Below, piece after piece: positions 1-5,363 of a stretch of 5,363 nt of DNA (position 1 is its first letter; each line of letters starts with the position of its first letter). Below the pieces are notes generated by a model that saw only the letters and a list, made by a program, of their open reading frames with translations, was not told where the DNA came from and did not search any database. A program made the translations under genes and the position numbers. The stretch comes from Candidatus Hydrogenedentota bacterium (GTDB taxonomy: Bacteria > Hydrogenedentota > Hydrogenedentia > Hydrogenedentales > CAITNO01). The stretch is taken from contig JAKPUV010000091.1 of NCBI GenBank assembly GCA_029554925.1, positions 1 through 5,363 on the forward strand, written 5' to 3'.

Positions 1-1349
1 GCGATGGTGGAGGAGGTCACGAGGAAGGGCTCGATGCCCATGTTGATCAGGCGCGTCACGGCGCCGGCGCTGTCGTTCGTGTGCAGCGTGGCGAAGACGA
101 GGTGGCCCGTCAGCGACGCCTGCACCGCCATCTCGGCGGTCTCCATGTCGCGGATCTCGCCCACGAGGATGATGTCGGGGTCCTGGCGCAGGATGCTGCG
201 CAGGCCGGCCGCGAAGGTGAGCCCGATCTTCGGGCGCACCTGGATCTGGCCGATCCCCGCGATCAGGTACTCGATGGGGTCCTCCACCGTGATGATGTTC
301 TTGTCCGGCGAGTTCACCCGCTGGAGCGCCGCGTACAGGGTGGTGGACTTGCCCGAGCCCGTCGGGCCCGTCACCAGGATGATGCCGTGGGAGCTCAGGA
401 TCAGCTTGTCCATGAGCTGGTGGTCCCGCTTGTCCATCCCGAGCTGCTCCAGGCTGAACAGGAAGTTCCCCTTCTCCAGGATGCGCATCACCACCCGCTC
501 GCCGTGGGCGATCGGGATGATGGACACGCGGATGTCGATCTCCTTGCCGCTCAGGCGGATCTTGATGCGCCCGTCCTGCGGCAGCCGGTGCTCCGCGATG
601 TTAAGGTTGGCCATGATCTTCACGCGGGAGACCACCGCCGCCTGCTGCGTGCGCGGGATGGTGAATTTCTCGTAGAGCACGCCGTCAATGCGGTAGCGCA
701 CGCGCACCGAGTGCTCGAAGGGCTCCATGTGGATGTCCGACGCGCGCTCGCGCACGGCCCCCGAGATGATCAGGTTGATCAGCTTGATGATGGGGGCCTC
801 GTTCGCCAGGTCCAGCAGGTCGCGCTCCGACTCGGCGCCGTCCAGCGTGTGGACCTTGCCCTCGCCCTCCTCCAGGGCCAGGTCGTCGATCAGCTCGCCC
901 GCGTTCTCGCTCTGCTGCTCGAAGTACAGGTCGATGATGTACTGGATGTCCGCCTTGCGGCAGAGCACCGGGGTCACCGGGGAGTCGAGCAGCAGCCGCA
1001 GGTCGTCCAGCGGGTGCAGGCTGATGGGGTCGTTCACCGCCACCAGGCAAGAGGCCCCGTTCTGCCGGTAGGGCACCATGTGGTACTCGCGGATGAAGGA
1101 GACGGGCACCTTGGTGGTCAGGGAGGAGTCGATCTTGTTGCGCAGGTCGAGCTCGACGGACATGCCGAACTGCTCGCCGAGCGCCTCCAGCAGGGCGTCC
1201 TCCTCGATGTAGCCCAGGTCGAGCAGCAGCTCGGCCAGGCGCTTGGGCCGGATCTTCTGGAGCTCCAGCGCCTCGTCCACCTGCTCCTGGTGGACGGCGC
1301 CCCGCGCCACCAGAATCTCGCCCAGTCTCAGGCTTCGGAGGGGTTCCAT
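1..1349 (-). CDS. gspE: GspE, type II secretion ATPase with MshEN-type N-terminus (partial, C-terminus off the left edge)
   Basis: Cytoplasmic ATPase of the GspE/PilB/VirB11 secretion family; as a hexamer it powers pseudopilus assembly in type II secretion. 449 codons are present. The N-terminal region (about 1-145) holds two 24-residue repeats, R8-Q31 and R37-Q60, that match the c-di-GMP-binding MshEN pattern. The core begins near residue 180. The Walker A box is GPTGSGKST at 328-336 (catalytic Lys K334), the Asp box is ITVEDPIEY at 353-361, Walker B is DIILVGE at 392-398, and the His box is TGHLVFATLHTN at 414-425. The family usually runs another 100 or so residues, including a tetracysteine zinc-binding motif that would fall beyond the edge. 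The ATG at 1349 is chosen because a GAGG Shine-Dalgarno lies 6 nt upstream, across the gspD stop, which suggests translational coupling. A type IV pilus PilB-like ATPase is the alternative, but adjacent gspC and gspD argue for T2SS. Confidence 0.96.
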   Translation of the reverse strand, partial: MEPLRSLRLGEILVARGAVHQEQVDEALELQKIRPKRLAELLLDLGYIEEDALLEALGEQFGMSVELDLRNKIDSSLTTKVPVSFIREYHMVPYRQNGASCLVAVNDPISLHPLDDLRLLLDSPVTPVLCRKADIQYIIDLYFEQQSENAGELIDDLALEEGEGKVHTLDGAESERDLLDLANEAPIIKLINLIISGAVRERASDIHMEPFEHSVRVRYRIDGVLYEKFTIPRTQQAAVVSRVKIMANLNIAEHRLPQDGRIKIRLSGKEIDIRVSIIPIAHGERVVMRILEKGNFLFSLEQLGMDKRDHQLMDKLILSSHGIILVTGPTGSGKSTTLYAALQRVNSPDKNIITVEDPIEYLIAGIGQIQVRPKIGLTFAAGLRSILRQDPDIILVGEIRDMETAEMAVQASLTGHLVFATLHTNDSAGAVTRLINMGIEPFLVTSSTI

Positions 1350-1352
1350 CGC

Positions 1353-4055
1353 TTACCTCGGGATGTCGCCGCGCTTGAAGGGGTCGCTGGCCGCCCGGCC
1401 GGTGAGCTCCTCGGAGCGGTTCAGGGTGGGGCGGTAGTTGTCCCGCAGGTCCTTCTTCCGGCTGATCTTCTTGAAGAAGCCGCCCTCGAACAGCTCCTGC
1501 ACGTTCGCGTCGTAGTAGTCTTTCACCTTCTGCGCTGTCAGCCGGTCGAGGTCCATGCCCTCCTTAACGATGTGGGGCGTCAAAAGGACGACCATGTTGC
1601 GCTTTTCCCGGCGGTCCGCCTTGGAGGAGAACAGCCACCCCACCACGGGGATGTCGCCCAGGATCGGCGGCTGGGTCCGGTCGCGCTTCGAGTTGTCCCG
1701 GATGAGCCCCGCGATCACCGCCGTGGACCCGTCCTTCACCAGCGACTTGTTGGTCACCACCGACTTGTTTGTCGTCGGGCCCACGATGTCCACCGTGCCG
1801 ATCTGCTTCGCGTCCGTGTCCGAGATCTCGATCTCCGTCTGCACGAGCACGTTGTCGCCCTCGGAGATCTGCGGGGTGACCTTGAGCTTGATGCCGACCT
1901 CCTGGCGCTCCACGCGGGTGTACCCGCCGTACATGCCGACGTCGGCCGACCCGTCCGTGCGCCGCGAGCTGCTGGTGCTGGTGATGAAGGGCACCTCCTG
2001 GCCGACCGTGATCGCCGCCTCCTCGTTGTCCAGCGTCACCAGGCTCGGCTGCGAGAGCACCTCCACGTCGGAGATCTTCTCGATGGCCTGGAGCAGCAGG
2101 GGCACGAAGGGGATCCGCACCCGCTGCCCGTTGTAGTTGACGATCACGTCGTCGTAGATGCCCGTGGTCAGCCCGCCCTCGGTGCCCAGGCCGTACAGCG
2201 CGCTCGCCAGCGCCATCTTCCGCCCGCCCACGATCTCCGTCGCCGTCGCCGCCGCCTTGTTCAGCTCGTCCAGCTGCGCCGTGTTCGTCAGGCCGAAGCC
2301 GTCGTTCCCCGTCACCGACGCCGCGTCCACCGTCACGCCGAAGTCGTTGCTGATGGTCACGTCCATCACCACCGCGTCCACGCAGACCTGGCGCTGGGGC
2401 ACGTCGAGCCGCGCGATGAACGCCTCCAGGATCTTGTAGTCCTGCGGCGCCGCCACGATCAGCAGCGAGTTCGTCTGGTCGTACCGCGTGATCTGCACCT
2501 TCTGCTCGAAGGGCTGCACGTCGCCCGCCGCGCCCCCGCCGCCGCCCGAGGACATGGCCGGGGCCGCGGGCGCGGGCGCCCCGCCCGCCGCGCCGCTCCC
2601 CGACGTGCGCGAGGTGGAGGTCTTGCGCGGCGACGAGCCGACCAGCGGCTGCAGCGCCTGCTCCACCGCCTCGGCGTCCGCGTTCAGCAGCTGGTAGATG
2701 TGCAGGTTGTTCGCCTCGTAGGGCGTCGGCGTGTCGAGGCGCTTCACCAGGTCGCGCACCTTGGCCATCATCCCGTCGGAGGCCACCACGATCAGCGTGT
2801 TCAGCCGCTCGTCGGGCACCATGCGCAGCGTTTCCGCGTTGGAGCCGATGACCTGCGACGTGGAGCCGGGGGCCGTCCCCGGGCGCGCCACGCGCACCGG
2901 CCGCACCGGCGTCGGCGCCATCGGCTGGGGCACGCCGGGTCGCGCGGAGGAGGTGCCGCCCTCGTCGAGGAGCACCTGGTTCAGCTGGTTCATCAGCACC
3001 TCGGCCCGGGTGTACTCCAGGGTGAAGAGCTCCATCTTGGTCTCGAGCCCCGGCACGTCCACCTCCTTGAGGAAGGCCATCATCCGGCGGATGCCCTCCG
3101 CCGTGTCGGTGATGATCAGCGTGTTCGTCGGGGCGTAGGTGTCCACGGCCGCGTTGCGCGTGCCGAGAATCTTCAGCACCTGCTGGATCTCCGCGCCGTC
3201 CGAGTACTTCAGCGTGACCACGTGCGTCGAGAAGGCGTCAAACCCCTCCGGAAGCTTCTCGCCCTCCTCCAGGAAGAGCGGCGTCTTCCCCGACGTCGGC
3301 GCGTCCTGCGTGGGCACGATCTTGACCAGGTGGCCGTCGAGGCTCTCCACCAGCGAGAAGCCCCGCGAGTTCAGGATGGACTCCAGCACGTCGTAGGCCA
3401 TCTCCGGCGGGATCTTGTCATGGGTGATCAGCGTCACCGTGGTCGCCCCGATGTTGGGGTCCACGTCGAAGTTCCGGCCCGTCAGCTTGGCGATCGTCTC
3501 GATCACCTCGGCCAGCGCCGCGTCCCGGAAGTCGAAGTTCACCGGCTCCGCCACCGCCTCCCCCGTCTTTTCCTCGTTGGGCGTGGAGGCGCGCTCGGCC
3601 GCGGGCCCCGTAGTGGGGGCCTCGCCCGGCGCCACGGCCGCCGGCGGGCGCAGGTTGGAGAACCGCGAGGACGCCCGCGACGGCGGCATCGCGCCGGGGC
3701 GCGACATGGACCGCGGCGCGGGCGCGCCCACGCGCGGCTGCGGCATCTCGGGCATGGGGCGCAGGCGCGACGCCGGGTCGGCGGGCGCCGCGGGGGGCAG
3801 CTCGTCGGCCACCGCCGGCGGCGGGGGCGCGGGCATCTCCTCGACCGCCGGGGGCGCCTCCTCCACGGGGGCGACGGGCATCTCCTGCCCAGGCGGGGGG
3901 GGCATCTCCTCCCCGGCGGGCAGGGCTTCGACCACCTCGGGGACTTCCTCGTCCTGGGCCGCGGCAAAGGGCGCCGCCGACAGCGCCAGCGCCGCCGCCA
4001 GCACCCCCGCGGCCAGCCACCCTCCGATTCCGCCGAAATGTGCTTTTCTCATCAT
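1353..4055 (-). CDS. gspD: GspD, type II secretion outer-membrane secretin with a long Pro-rich N-terminal linker
   Basis: Forms the multimeric outer-membrane channel through which folded periplasmic proteins leave the cell. Visible layout of the 900 aa: signal peptide 1-33 (basic MRK start, Leu/Ala core, AAA before Q34); disordered Pro/Glu/Ala-rich linker about 35-171; N0 about 172-250; N1 about 277-336; N2 about 340-443; N3 about 449-552; secretin channel about 553-830; basic 70-residue tail. N1 to N3 each contain the repeated NTLII / NTLIV / NSLLI signature. The channel contains VPLLLQAIEKISDVEVLSQP (651-670), a VGQEVPF motif (684-690) and GDIPVVGWLF (800-809), all typical of secretins. 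Typical GspD is about 650-700 aa; the excess is the linker plus insertions at 365-405 (N2) and 474-513 (N3). The first strand of the channel domain reads QVCVDAVVMDV, with Asp where a Glu is usual. The gene starts ATG-ATG; a GAGG is 1 nt from the first and 4 nt from the second (4052), so the second may be the true start. No Cys follows the signal peptide, so it is not a lipoprotein. Whether the tail binds a pilotin cannot be judged. Confidence 0.97.
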   Translation of the reverse strand: MMRKAHFGGIGGWLAAGVLAAALALSAAPFAAAQDEEVPEVVEALPAGEEMPPPPGQEMPVAPVEEAPPAVEEMPAPPPPAVADELPPAAPADPASRLRPMPEMPQPRVGAPAPRSMSRPGAMPPSRASSRFSNLRPPAAVAPGEAPTTGPAAERASTPNEEKTGEAVAEPVNFDFRDAALAEVIETIAKLTGRNFDVDPNIGATTVTLITHDKIPPEMAYDVLESILNSRGFSLVESLDGHLVKIVPTQDAPTSGKTPLFLEEGEKLPEGFDAFSTHVVTLKYSDGAEIQQVLKILGTRNAAVDTYAPTNTLIITDTAEGIRRMMAFLKEVDVPGLETKMELFTLEYTRAEVLMNQLNQVLLDEGGTSSARPGVPQPMAPTPVRPVRVARPGTAPGSTSQVIGSNAETLRMVPDERLNTLIVVASDGMMAKVRDLVKRLDTPTPYEANNLHIYQLLNADAEAVEQALQPLVGSSPRKTSTSRTSGSGAAGGAPAPAAPAMSSGGGGGAAGDVQPFEQKVQITRYDQTNSLLIVAAPQDYKILEAFIARLDVPQRQVCVDAVVMDVTISNDFGVTVDAASVTGNDGFGLTNTAQLDELNKAAATATEIVGGRKMALASALYGLGTEGGLTTGIYDDVIVNYNGQRVRIPFVPLLLQAIEKISDVEVLSQPSLVTLDNEEAAITVGQEVPFITSTSSSRRTDGSADVGMYGGYTRVERQEVGIKLKVTPQISEGDNVLVQTEIEISDTDAKQIGTVDIVGPTTNKSVVTNKSLVKDGSTAVIAGLIRDNSKRDRTQPPILGDIPVVGWLFSSKADRREKRNMVVLLTPHIVKEGMDLDRLTAQKVKDYYDANVQELFEGGFFKKISRKKDLRDNYRPTLNRSEELTGRAASDPFKRGDIPR
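1356..1359 (-). promoter_or_regulatory. Shine-Dalgarno of gspE inside the end of gspD
   Basis: Minus-strand GAGG lies within the last codons of gspD. The gspD TAA stop (1353-1355) sits between it and the gspE ATG at 1349, giving a 6-nt spacing. Ribosomes finishing gspD would therefore be placed at the gspE start, so coupled translation is likely. Confidence 0.6.
3816..3914 (-). repeat. Degenerate EEMP/Pro repeats coding for the GspD linker
   Basis: Within gspD residues 48-80 the short unit (E/Q)EMP followed by Pro/Ala/Val recurs at Met51, Met59 and Met74, with a related EMP at Met104. At DNA level the plus-strand string gggcatctcct recurs at 3831, 3876 and 3900, spaced by 45 and 24 nt, both multiples of three. 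This fits in-frame expansion of a disordered acidic, proline-rich spacer. Copy number could vary between strains. Confidence 0.55.
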
Positions 4056-4056
4056 G

Positions 4057-4060
4057 CCTC
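4057..4060 (-). promoter_or_regulatory. Shine-Dalgarno of gspD, bearing on start choice
   Basis: Minus-strand GAGG is followed by C and then ATGATG. The spacing is 1 nt to the ATG at 4055 and 4 nt to the ATG at 4052. The second ATG is the better placed of the two and matches the 4-nt spacing at gspC. Either choice leaves the signal peptide intact. Confidence 0.45.
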
Positions 4061-4080
4061 GCTGTCGCCCGGAACGGCGC

Positions 4081-4093
4081 CCCGCCGGGCGGG
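4081..4093 (-). other. Small GC hairpin in the gspC-gspD gap
   Basis: CCCGC and GCGGG flank a 3-nt loop just downstream of the gspC stop. The stem is only 5 bp and no U-run follows, so it is not a convincing terminator. It could slow RNA decay or be chance in GC-rich DNA. The rest of the 42-nt gap holds only the gspD ribosome binding site. Confidence 0.25.
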
Positions 4094-4097
4094 TTGC

Positions 4098-5036
4098 CTA
4101 TTCGAGCCGGTAGGTGATCACCTTCGGTTTGCCGTCGCGCAGAATGCCGATCCGCAGGGAGGTGGCCGTCTGGTACTTCTGCACCATCTCCATGATCTTG
4201 TCCTCGCTGTCCAGCTTCTCGTTGTTCACCGTCTGCAGGATGTCATTCTCCTGCACCCCGAGCCGCTGCGCGAGGGGAAACTCGCCGATCCCCGCCGCCG
4301 TGATGCCCAGCACGTTCCCGTTCTCGTCCGTCGCCAGCTCCGGGCGGATGTTCACCAGGGACGCGTAGTTCTCCGCCACCTCCGCGATCATCTCGTCCCG
4401 CTTCAGCGTGATCCGCTCCGACGGCTCCGCCACCGCCTCCGGCGCGGGGGCCGCCGCCGCGCGGGGCGCCGGCGCGCCCGTCCCGGACCCCTCCTCCTCC
4501 TCGTCCATCCGCAGCCGCTCCCGCTGCGGCGGCGTCGTGCGCCGGTTCAGCAGGATCACCTCCCGCGGAAACACCTCGTCCAGCGCCACCGAGTCCGCCA
4601 CCTCCTCCCCGACAAAGTAGCTCTTGCCGGGGTCGTTCCCCTCCTTCTCGCCGATGAACGCCACCGCAAACGGGCTCTTCGGGGAAAGGGCCACCGTGCC
4701 GATGAGCCGAAGGCTCAGCGTCGTCTCCGAGATGTCGTCCGCCGGCGCCACCTCCTCCACCACCGGCGCCTCCTCGGGAACCGCCCCCGGATCCCACCGG
4801 CCCGCCTCCCCGAAAAGCCCCCCTGTCACCACGCCGTCATACAGCGCCCGGTCGGAAACCAGCGCCAGCGGGGCCACCGCCGCCGCGCCCGCCTCCGCCG
4901 GCGGCAGAAGCGATTCGACCGGCGGCTGGGGACGGCTCATCTCACGGGCCACCAGGGCGGCGACCCCGAGAAAAAGGGCCGTCAGCAGCAGGTCCACGCA
5001 GATGAATATCTGCCTGATGCGCAGTCCTCGAACCAT
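4098..5036 (-). CDS. gspC: GspC, type II secretion inner-membrane protein with HR and PDZ-like domains
   Basis: Bitopic inner-membrane subunit linking the inner-membrane platform to the secretin and contributing to substrate recognition. The 312 aa comprise a short cytoplasmic N-terminus; one membrane helix about 10-30; a Pro/Ala-rich periplasmic stretch with an LFG motif (74-76), as found just before the HR domain in GspC proteins; an HR domain about 104-165 (LSLRLIGTVAL start, then FAVAFIGE and a KSYFVGEEV turn); an acidic, Ala/Pro-rich linker about 170-207; and a C-terminal PDZ-like domain about 208-312. The PDZ part contains GVQENDILQTVNN, equivalent to the GLxPGDI-xxxxNG core of known GspC PDZ domains, and ends IGILRDGKPKVITYRLE. 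In the family, HR contacts the N0 domain of GspD. Some GspC proteins end in a coiled coil; this one is the PDZ type. The ATG at 5036 is chosen because GAGGA lies 4 nt upstream and the membrane helix follows directly. Confidence 0.93.
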   Translation of the reverse strand: MVRGLRIRQIFICVDLLLTALFLGVAALVAREMSRPQPPVESLLPPAEAGAAAVAPLALVSDRALYDGVVTGGLFGEAGRWDPGAVPEEAPVVEEVAPADDISETTLSLRLIGTVALSPKSPFAVAFIGEKEGNDPGKSYFVGEEVADSVALDEVFPREVILLNRRTTPPQRERLRMDEEEEGSGTGAPAPRAAAAPAPEAVAEPSERITLKRDEMIAEVAENYASLVNIRPELATDENGNVLGITAAGIGEFPLAQRLGVQENDILQTVNNEKLDSEDKIMEMVQKYQTATSLRIGILRDGKPKVITYRLE

Positions 5037-5040
5037 GCAT

Positions 5041-5045
5041 TCCTC
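5041..5045 (-). promoter_or_regulatory. Shine-Dalgarno of gspC
   Basis: Minus-strand GAGGA is followed by ATGC and then the gspC ATG at 5036. An overlapping out-of-frame ATG at 5040 directly abuts the Shine-Dalgarno and opens only a shadow frame, so 5036 is preferred. The site overlaps the end of the downstream copy of the 14-bp repeat, so folding of that repeat could affect access to it. Confidence 0.55.
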
Positions 5046-5073
5046 GGCGGCACGCCGCGCTCGGCGGCACGCC
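5043..5073 (-). repeat. 14-bp tandem direct repeat with mini-hairpins in the gspC leader
   Basis: The plus-strand string ctcggcggcacgcc occurs perfectly at 5043-5056 and 5060-5073, separated by gcg, a 17-nt period. Read as RNA from the minus strand, each copy contains GGCG-UGC-CGCC, a 4-bp stem with a 3-nt loop. A competing 5-bp stem, GCCGC pairing with GCGGC at 5054-5058 and 5064-5068, would bridge the two copies. The downstream copy runs into the gspC Shine-Dalgarno. The repeat is directly seen; a regulatory role is inferred. Confidence 0.6.
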
Positions 5074-5226
5074 TTTCGTACGCTTCACACTCCCCGCACA
5101 CGGCACACTGCGGAACCCGCGGCACCCCGGGGCGGCGCACACCACCCCCCGGGTCCGGAGGGTTTAACGCCGCCGGGGACGTAAATGGTTGACAATTCTT
5201 CGGATGTCCACGACACCACAAGATAT

Positions 5227-5256
5227 AGTGTATGCCATTCCCGCTTCGAAGCGCAA
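5227..5256 (-). promoter_or_regulatory. Candidate promoter for the gspCDE operon
   Basis: On the minus strand TTGCGC (5251-5256) is followed after 18 nt by TACACT (5227-5232), a sigma70-like pair matching consensus at 3/6 and 4/6. It lies in the most AT-rich part of the intergenic region and would give a leader of about 180 nt before gspC. The overlapping TATATC just downstream is an alternative -10. A 12-bp palindrome, CGCTTCGAAGCG at 5242-5253, overlaps the -35 and spacer and could be an operator. Promoter rules for this lineage are unknown. Confidence 0.25.
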
Positions 5257-5312
5257 TCGCGCCGGACGAAAAACCGGCACCCCCGGCCAGCCCCCTCCCG
5301 GGCGCGCCGGTG

Positions 5313-5342
5313 TTGCGCGGATGCCGGGCGGGTGCATAGAAT
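5313..5342 (+). promoter_or_regulatory. Candidate divergent promoter reading off the right edge
   Basis: Plus-strand TTGCGC (5313-5318), an 18-nt spacer, then TAGAAT (5337-5342), which matches the TATAAT consensus at 5 of 6. It has the same -35 hexamer and spacer length as the minus-strand candidate. It would drive a rightward gene beyond the window, which is not visible here. Confidence 0.3.
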
Positions 5343-5363
5343 GCGGGGACACGGGCGCGCGGG

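Larger units (their letters stand above)
5037..5363. other. Intergenic region upstream of gspC
   Basis: No convincing gene lies in these 327 bases. A 62-codon minus-strand frame (5164-5352) begins with GTG, is rich in Arg and Pro, and shows no recognisable domain. The part nearest gspC holds the tandem repeat and ribosome binding site. A relatively AT-rich patch at about 5161-5245 stands out from the surrounding GC-rich DNA and is the likely promoter zone. I see no terminator with a U-run and no tRNA. Confidence 0.6.

Noticed and set aside
4..675. Plus-strand open frame opposite gspE
   Set aside because: Antisense to conserved ATPase coding sequence with Walker A and B motifs; its Met/Arg/Ser-rich product has no domain, and there is no ribosome binding site.
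3415..4113. Plus-strand Gly/Ala/Ser-rich open frame opposite the GspD linker
   Set aside because: Its low complexity mirrors the Pro/Ala-rich linker on the other strand; the secretin frame is confirmed by signal peptide and domain content.
81..5192. Plus-strand open frame of about 1703 codons antisense to all three gsp genes
   Set aside because: gspC, gspD and gspE share one frame, and this frame is their exact codon-for-codon complement. Stops here could arise only from sense TTA, CTA or TCA codons, which the genes do not use because of their GC-rich codon bias. The product is His/Arg/Leu/Val/Asp-rich with no recognisable domain, and it runs straight through gene boundaries, so it is a codon-bias shadow.
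5189..5194. Perfect plus-strand TTGACA -35 hexamer
   Set aside because: No -10-like sequence lies 16-19 nt downstream; the nearest TATAGT (5224-5229) is 29 nt away, too far for a sigma70 promoter.
5261..5278. Inverted repeat GCCGG / CCGGC with an A-rich loop, considered as a terminator
   Set aside because: The stem is only 5 bp, the A/T run is in the loop rather than after the stem, and no U-run follows on either strand.
5164..5352. Minus-strand 62-codon frame upstream of gspC
   Set aside because: GTG start without a clear Shine-Dalgarno, Arg/Pro-rich product without recognisable domain, and it overlaps the best promoter-like region.

Overview
The window carries the first three genes of a type II secretion (T2SS, general secretory pathway) operon. 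All three lie on the minus strand and are transcribed right to left in the canonical order gspC (4098-5036), gspD (1353-4055), gspE (1-1349, running off the left edge). The spacing is operon-like: 42 nt between gspC and gspD, and 3 nt between the gspD stop and the gspE start. The remaining 5037-5363 is a non-coding upstream region.

A T2SS with an outer-membrane secretin implies a diderm (Gram-negative-type) bacterium. The DNA is very GC-rich with strong G/C preference at third codon positions. The Pro/Ala/Glu-rich linkers in GspD and GspC would suit a GC-rich group such as Myxococcota or another non-gammaproteobacterial lineage. I cannot assign a phylum from these three genes alone.

The three proteins form one path across the envelope. 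GspC is an inner-membrane protein whose periplasmic HR and PDZ-like domains normally contact the GspD N-terminal domains and help select substrates. GspD is the multimeric outer-membrane channel. GspE is the cytoplasmic hexameric ATPase that drives pseudopilus assembly. The genes for the inner-membrane platform (GspF, GspL, GspM) and the pseudopilins are not visible and may lie beyond the left edge.

Three points stand out. The GspE N-terminus carries two 24-residue motifs separated by 5 residues that match the cyclic-di-GMP-binding MshEN pattern almost perfectly, so secretion here may be controlled by c-di-GMP. GspD is unusually long (900 aa) because about 135 disordered Pro/Glu/Ala-rich residues separate the signal peptide from N0, with further low-complexity insertions in N2 and N3. 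The gspC leader has a perfect 14-bp tandem repeat, each copy able to fold into a small hairpin, ending exactly at the Shine-Dalgarno sequence. I see no mobile element, CRISPR array, tRNA or rRNA, and no wholly new system.
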